Below, one piece after another: positions 4,099 through 6,601 of a stretch of 6,601 bases of DNA. The notes beneath the pieces are model-generated. The model was not told where the DNA came from. It did not search any database and saw nothing but the letters and a program-made list of their open reading frames with translations. The position numbers and the translations under genes are program-made. Source of the stretch: Bacteroidales bacterium. Lineage in GTDB: Bacteria > Bacteroidota > Bacteroidia > Bacteroidales > JAAUTT01. Each line of letters starts with the position of its first letter. The stretch's first letter is position 1. The stretch is taken from assembly GCA_025350365.1 (NCBI GenBank), contig JANXXY010000119.1:1-6601 (forward strand), given 5' to 3'.

Positions 4099-6528
4099 TT
4101 ACTTCGAATCAATTTCTACCGTTGCAGTTTCTAATCCTTCAGATGTTGCAGTAAGTTTTATTTTTCCTGCTTTTGCTGAACTCTGAACCACTGCAAGGCA
4201 CAAACCGTTGAATGATTTTCGGTAGTCGGCTTTAAAAGGTTCGTGACTAATGGGACTTCCGTTGTCCACACCAATTATCTTGCCTTCACCTTCTATCTTG
4301 AATTTTACCATATTATCAGCACGAGGAACTATATTTCCGTCCTTGTCAAGGATGGTCACTTTTACAAACGAAAGATCGTCGGCATCAGCTTTAATTTGGC
4401 TGCGGTCTGCTGATAGAATGATTTTAGCTGCTTTACCAGCGGTTTTAATTTCCTGCGAAAGAATTTCCTTGCCTCCTGTTCTTCCAACTGCTTTCAATGT
4501 GCCGGGAGCGTATGCAATCCGCCACATCAGATGAAGATCGTTAACACTTTTTATTTTTGTTCCCAACGATTTTCCGTTCATAAATAATTCCACTTCTTCG
4601 CAGTTGGAATATGCCCAAACATCAATGTTTTTACCTTCTTTTCCTTCCCAGTTCCAATGAGGGAAAATGTGCAAAACCGGTTTTGAAGTCCATTCACTTT
4701 GGTACATGTAAAAAACATCTTTTGGGAAACCGGCCAAATCGATGATGCCAAAGTACGAACTTTTGGCCGGCCAGGTATAAGGAGTAGGTTCACCAAGGTA
4801 ATCGAATCCGGTCCAGATAAACATCCCGGTAAGAAATGGATATTTCTTTATTTCTCTCCACGTTTCTTCGTGTGTTGATCCCCAGGGCGCTGAGCAGTTG
4901 TCATAAGCTGAGCACGACAAATCGGAATTGCCGGTGTTGAAAGGAATGTCCCAGCGAACGGGCCAGCGACGGATACTATCCGAAGGCATATCGTAGCTGC
5001 CACGTGTTTGAAGTGCCGAAGTTGTTTCTGAGCCAATGAATGTTTGCCCTTTAAAGTTTTCAGGGAAGTTCGCATATATTTGTTGATGGTAGTTGATTCC
5101 CGTTAAATCGAGGGCTCCCGATTTGATGATGATATTGTTAGGATCAGCATTGTTACAAGCTGATGTAATAGGGCGCGTTTTATCCAGATTTTTAACAATG
5201 GCACTTAATTCCTTTGCTATCGAATCTCCTGTTGGATTCTCTTGTTCCGGTATCTCATTTCCAATACTCCACATAAATACCGATGGATGGTTGCGGTCGC
5301 GAAGAACAAGATCTTCCAAATCGCGTTTGTGCCATTGATCCCAGTTTAGATGATAATCGAAAGGTGTTTTTTGCATTTTCCACATGTCAAAAGCTTCGTC
5401 CATTACTATAAATCCCATTTTGTCGCAAAGGTTGAGCAGCTCGGGTGCCGGAGGATTGTGTGAAGTACGTATTCCATTGCATCCCATATCTTTCAATATT
5501 TCGAGTTGGCGCTCCAAGGCACGAACATTGATGGCGGCCCCAAGGCATCCAAGGTCGTGATGATCGCAAACACCAAGAATTTTCATTGGTTTTCCATTTA
5601 ATGAAAAACCTTTTTCGCGATCGAATTTAAAATCGCGAATCCCGATGGAAGTTTCATAATTATCAGTAATTTTTCCATTGCATTCAACTTGCGAAACAAC
5701 TTTATACAGATACGGTTTATCAATGCTCCACGGGGTTGGATTGGCAACTTCCAAATCCTGAGAAAGTTCAGTTACAGAATCCTTAAGAACCGATCCCTTG
5801 CTGGATGTGGTGGATACTTCTTTTCCCTCGGTATTATAAATGATTGTTTTGAGCGTAATTTCCTGATCTGCTTTCTGGTTGTTTCGAACCCTGGTGGCAA
5901 TATGAACTTTGGCCGATTTTTCTGTAATTTCGGGAGTTGTTACATAAGTTCCCCAATGATCAACAAACACCTTGTTTGTGATAACCAACCATACATTCCT
6001 GTAGATCCCTGATCCTGAATACCAGCGGGAGTTTGGCTGTTTTGAATTGTCGACCTTCACAGAAAGTACGTTTTTCTTTGATCCATAATTCAGAAAAGAA
6101 GTCAGTTCATAACGGAAAGATGAATATCCATAGGGACGGATCCCAAGGTAATGGCCGTTAATCCAAACTTCACCATAACGATATACGCCGTCAAAGTCCA
6201 CGAATACTGACTTTTCTTTTTCAGTATCAGACATTGTAAATTCTTTTCGATACCAGCCTATACCACCCGGTAATGCGCCACCGCCTGGAGTAGCAGGGTT
6301 TTTTTCGCTGAATTCGCCTTCCACACTCCAATCGTGCGGCAGGTTTAGAGAACGCCACTTTGAATCGTCAAACGACGGGTCCTTAGCATTGGGTGCATCG
6401 CCTAAGTTAAATTTCCAATTTTTGGAGAAATTGGAAATGGTTCGCGATTTCTGGGTCTGGCAAGATTGGAGTCCTGTCAGCATCATAACAGTTACTAGAA
6501 TAATACATAGTTCGGGCAATTTTTTCAT
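4099..6528 (-). CDS. Secreted GH2 beta-galactosidase-type glycoside hydrolase (lipoprotein)
   Basis: An 809-residue retaining GH2 enzyme. The N-terminus has a short basic and hydrophobic signal with a plausible lipobox, GLQSC (lipidated C23), so it is probably membrane-anchored in the periplasm or at the cell surface. Domains in order: sugar-binding jelly roll (about 33-185; LPHDWSVEGEF, GGIGWYRKEF, FDGVYRYGEVWINGHYLG, NSRWYSGSGIYRNVWL); immunoglobulin-like domain (about 188-297); TIM barrel (about 304-605) with GIRTSHNPP (352-360), acid/base E425 in SIGNE and nucleophile E501 in IGSET, then FIWTGFDYLGEPTPY; a DUF4982-like domain (about 615-675); and a C-terminal Ig-like GH2 domain (about 700-805). 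This architecture is common among Bacteroidota beta-galactosidases, but the sugar (galactoside, glucuronide or other) cannot be fixed here. No SusC/SusD or regulator is in view, so membership of a polysaccharide utilisation locus is open. The start follows from the signal peptide. Confidence 0.95.
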   Translation of the reverse strand: MKKLPELCIILVTVMMLTGLQSCQTQKSRTISNFSKNWKFNLGDAPNAKDPSFDDSKWRSLNLPHDWSVEGEFSEKNPATPGGGALPGGIGWYRKEFTMSDTEKEKSVFVDFDGVYRYGEVWINGHYLGIRPYGYSSFRYELTSFLNYGSKKNVLSVKVDNSKQPNSRWYSGSGIYRNVWLVITNKVFVDHWGTYVTTPEITEKSAKVHIATRVRNNQKADQEITLKTIIYNTEGKEVSTTSSKGSVLKDSVTELSQDLEVANPTPWSIDKPYLYKVVSQVECNGKITDNYETSIGIRDFKFDREKGFSLNGKPMKILGVCDHHDLGCLGAAINVRALERQLEILKDMGCNGIRTSHNPPAPELLNLCDKMGFIVMDEAFDMWKMQKTPFDYHLNWDQWHKRDLEDLVLRDRNHPSVFMWSIGNEIPEQENPTGDSIAKELSAIVKNLDKTRPITSACNNADPNNIIIKSGALDLTGINYHQQIYANFPENFKGQTFIGSETTSALQTRGSYDMPSDSIRRWPVRWDIPFNTGNSDLSCSAYDNCSAPWGSTHEETWREIKKYPFLTGMFIWTGFDYLGEPTPYTWPAKSSYFGIIDLAGFPKDVFYMYQSEWTSKPVLHIFPHWNWEGKEGKNIDVWAYSNCEEVELFMNGKSLGTKIKSVNDLHLMWRIAYAPGTLKAVGRTGGKEILSQEIKTAGKAAKIILSADRSQIKADADDLSFVKVTILDKDGNIVPRADNMVKFKIEGEGKIIGVDNGSPISHEPFKADYRKSFNGLCLAVVQSSAKAGKIKLTATSEGLETATVEIDSK

Positions 6529-6566
6529 ACGTATTTTATTTAGTTATTAAAATTTAAAACATGGAA

Positions 6567-6574
6567 TAAAGATA
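6567..6574 (-). promoter_or_regulatory. Weak -7-like box upstream of the GH2 gene
   Basis: The minus-strand sequence TATCTTTA matches TAnnTTTG except for the last base and lies 38 bp before the ATG. The window ends before a -33 region could be judged properly. The 73 bp upstream of the gene are AT-rich, with no Shine-Dalgarno and no other recognisable site. Confidence 0.25.
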
Positions 6575-6601
6575 GGGTAAAACTCTTTTGGTAGAAATTT
6601 T

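Noticed and set aside
4250..6012. Several plus- and minus-strand open frames inside the GH2 gene
   Set aside because: Shadows of the long GH2 frame with no independent evidence.

Overview
The window looks like chromosomal DNA of a Bacteroidota species, probably Bacteroidales or a related order. The evidence is AT-rich intergenic DNA, starts without Shine-Dalgarno sequences, two close matches to the Bacteroidota -7 promoter box (TAnnTTTG), Bacteroidota-like versions of MutL and of an IS200-type transposase, and a large GH2 lipoprotein. The species cannot be named from sequence alone.

Layout from left to right: (1) 1-1653, minus strand: mutL (DNA mismatch repair), with its C-terminal end cut off by the window edge. 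(2) 1654-1828: divergent intergenic region with a -7-like box for each direction. (3) 1829-2266, plus strand: a stand-alone two-CBS-domain protein. (4) 2274-2656, plus strand: a decayed, internally deleted remnant of hsdR, the type I restriction endonuclease subunit. It joins helicase motif V directly to the extreme C-terminal domain and also carries stops and a frameshift. (5) 2656-3117, plus strand: an IS200-like Y1/HUH transposase of the REP-associated type (RAYT). It is full length except for one in-frame TAG, and its ATG overlaps the last hsdR stop as TAATG. (6) 3130-3464: a non-coding cluster of REP-like small palindromes in both orientations, each next to a shared ATGTTTATAG box. (7) 3491-3658: a non-coding tandem array of eight 21-bp units in exact register, with a TTGTAA core. 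(8) 3677-4003, plus strand: a small antibiotic-biosynthesis-monooxygenase-fold (ABM) protein. (9) 4043-4077: a strong hairpin terminator shared by converging genes. (10) 4099-6528, minus strand: a secreted GH2 beta-galactosidase-type lipoprotein, then 73 bp of its upstream region.

The housekeeping and metabolic genes (mutL, CBS protein, ABM protein, GH2) do not form an obvious pathway. The middle part, about 2.27-3.66 kb, is accessory: a restriction-system relic, a nearly intact RAYT transposase, its probable REP substrates and a phased minisatellite. I do not see a complete new defence or mobile system. The least explained items are the 21-bp phased array in front of the ABM gene and the hsdR-RAYT-REP assembly.
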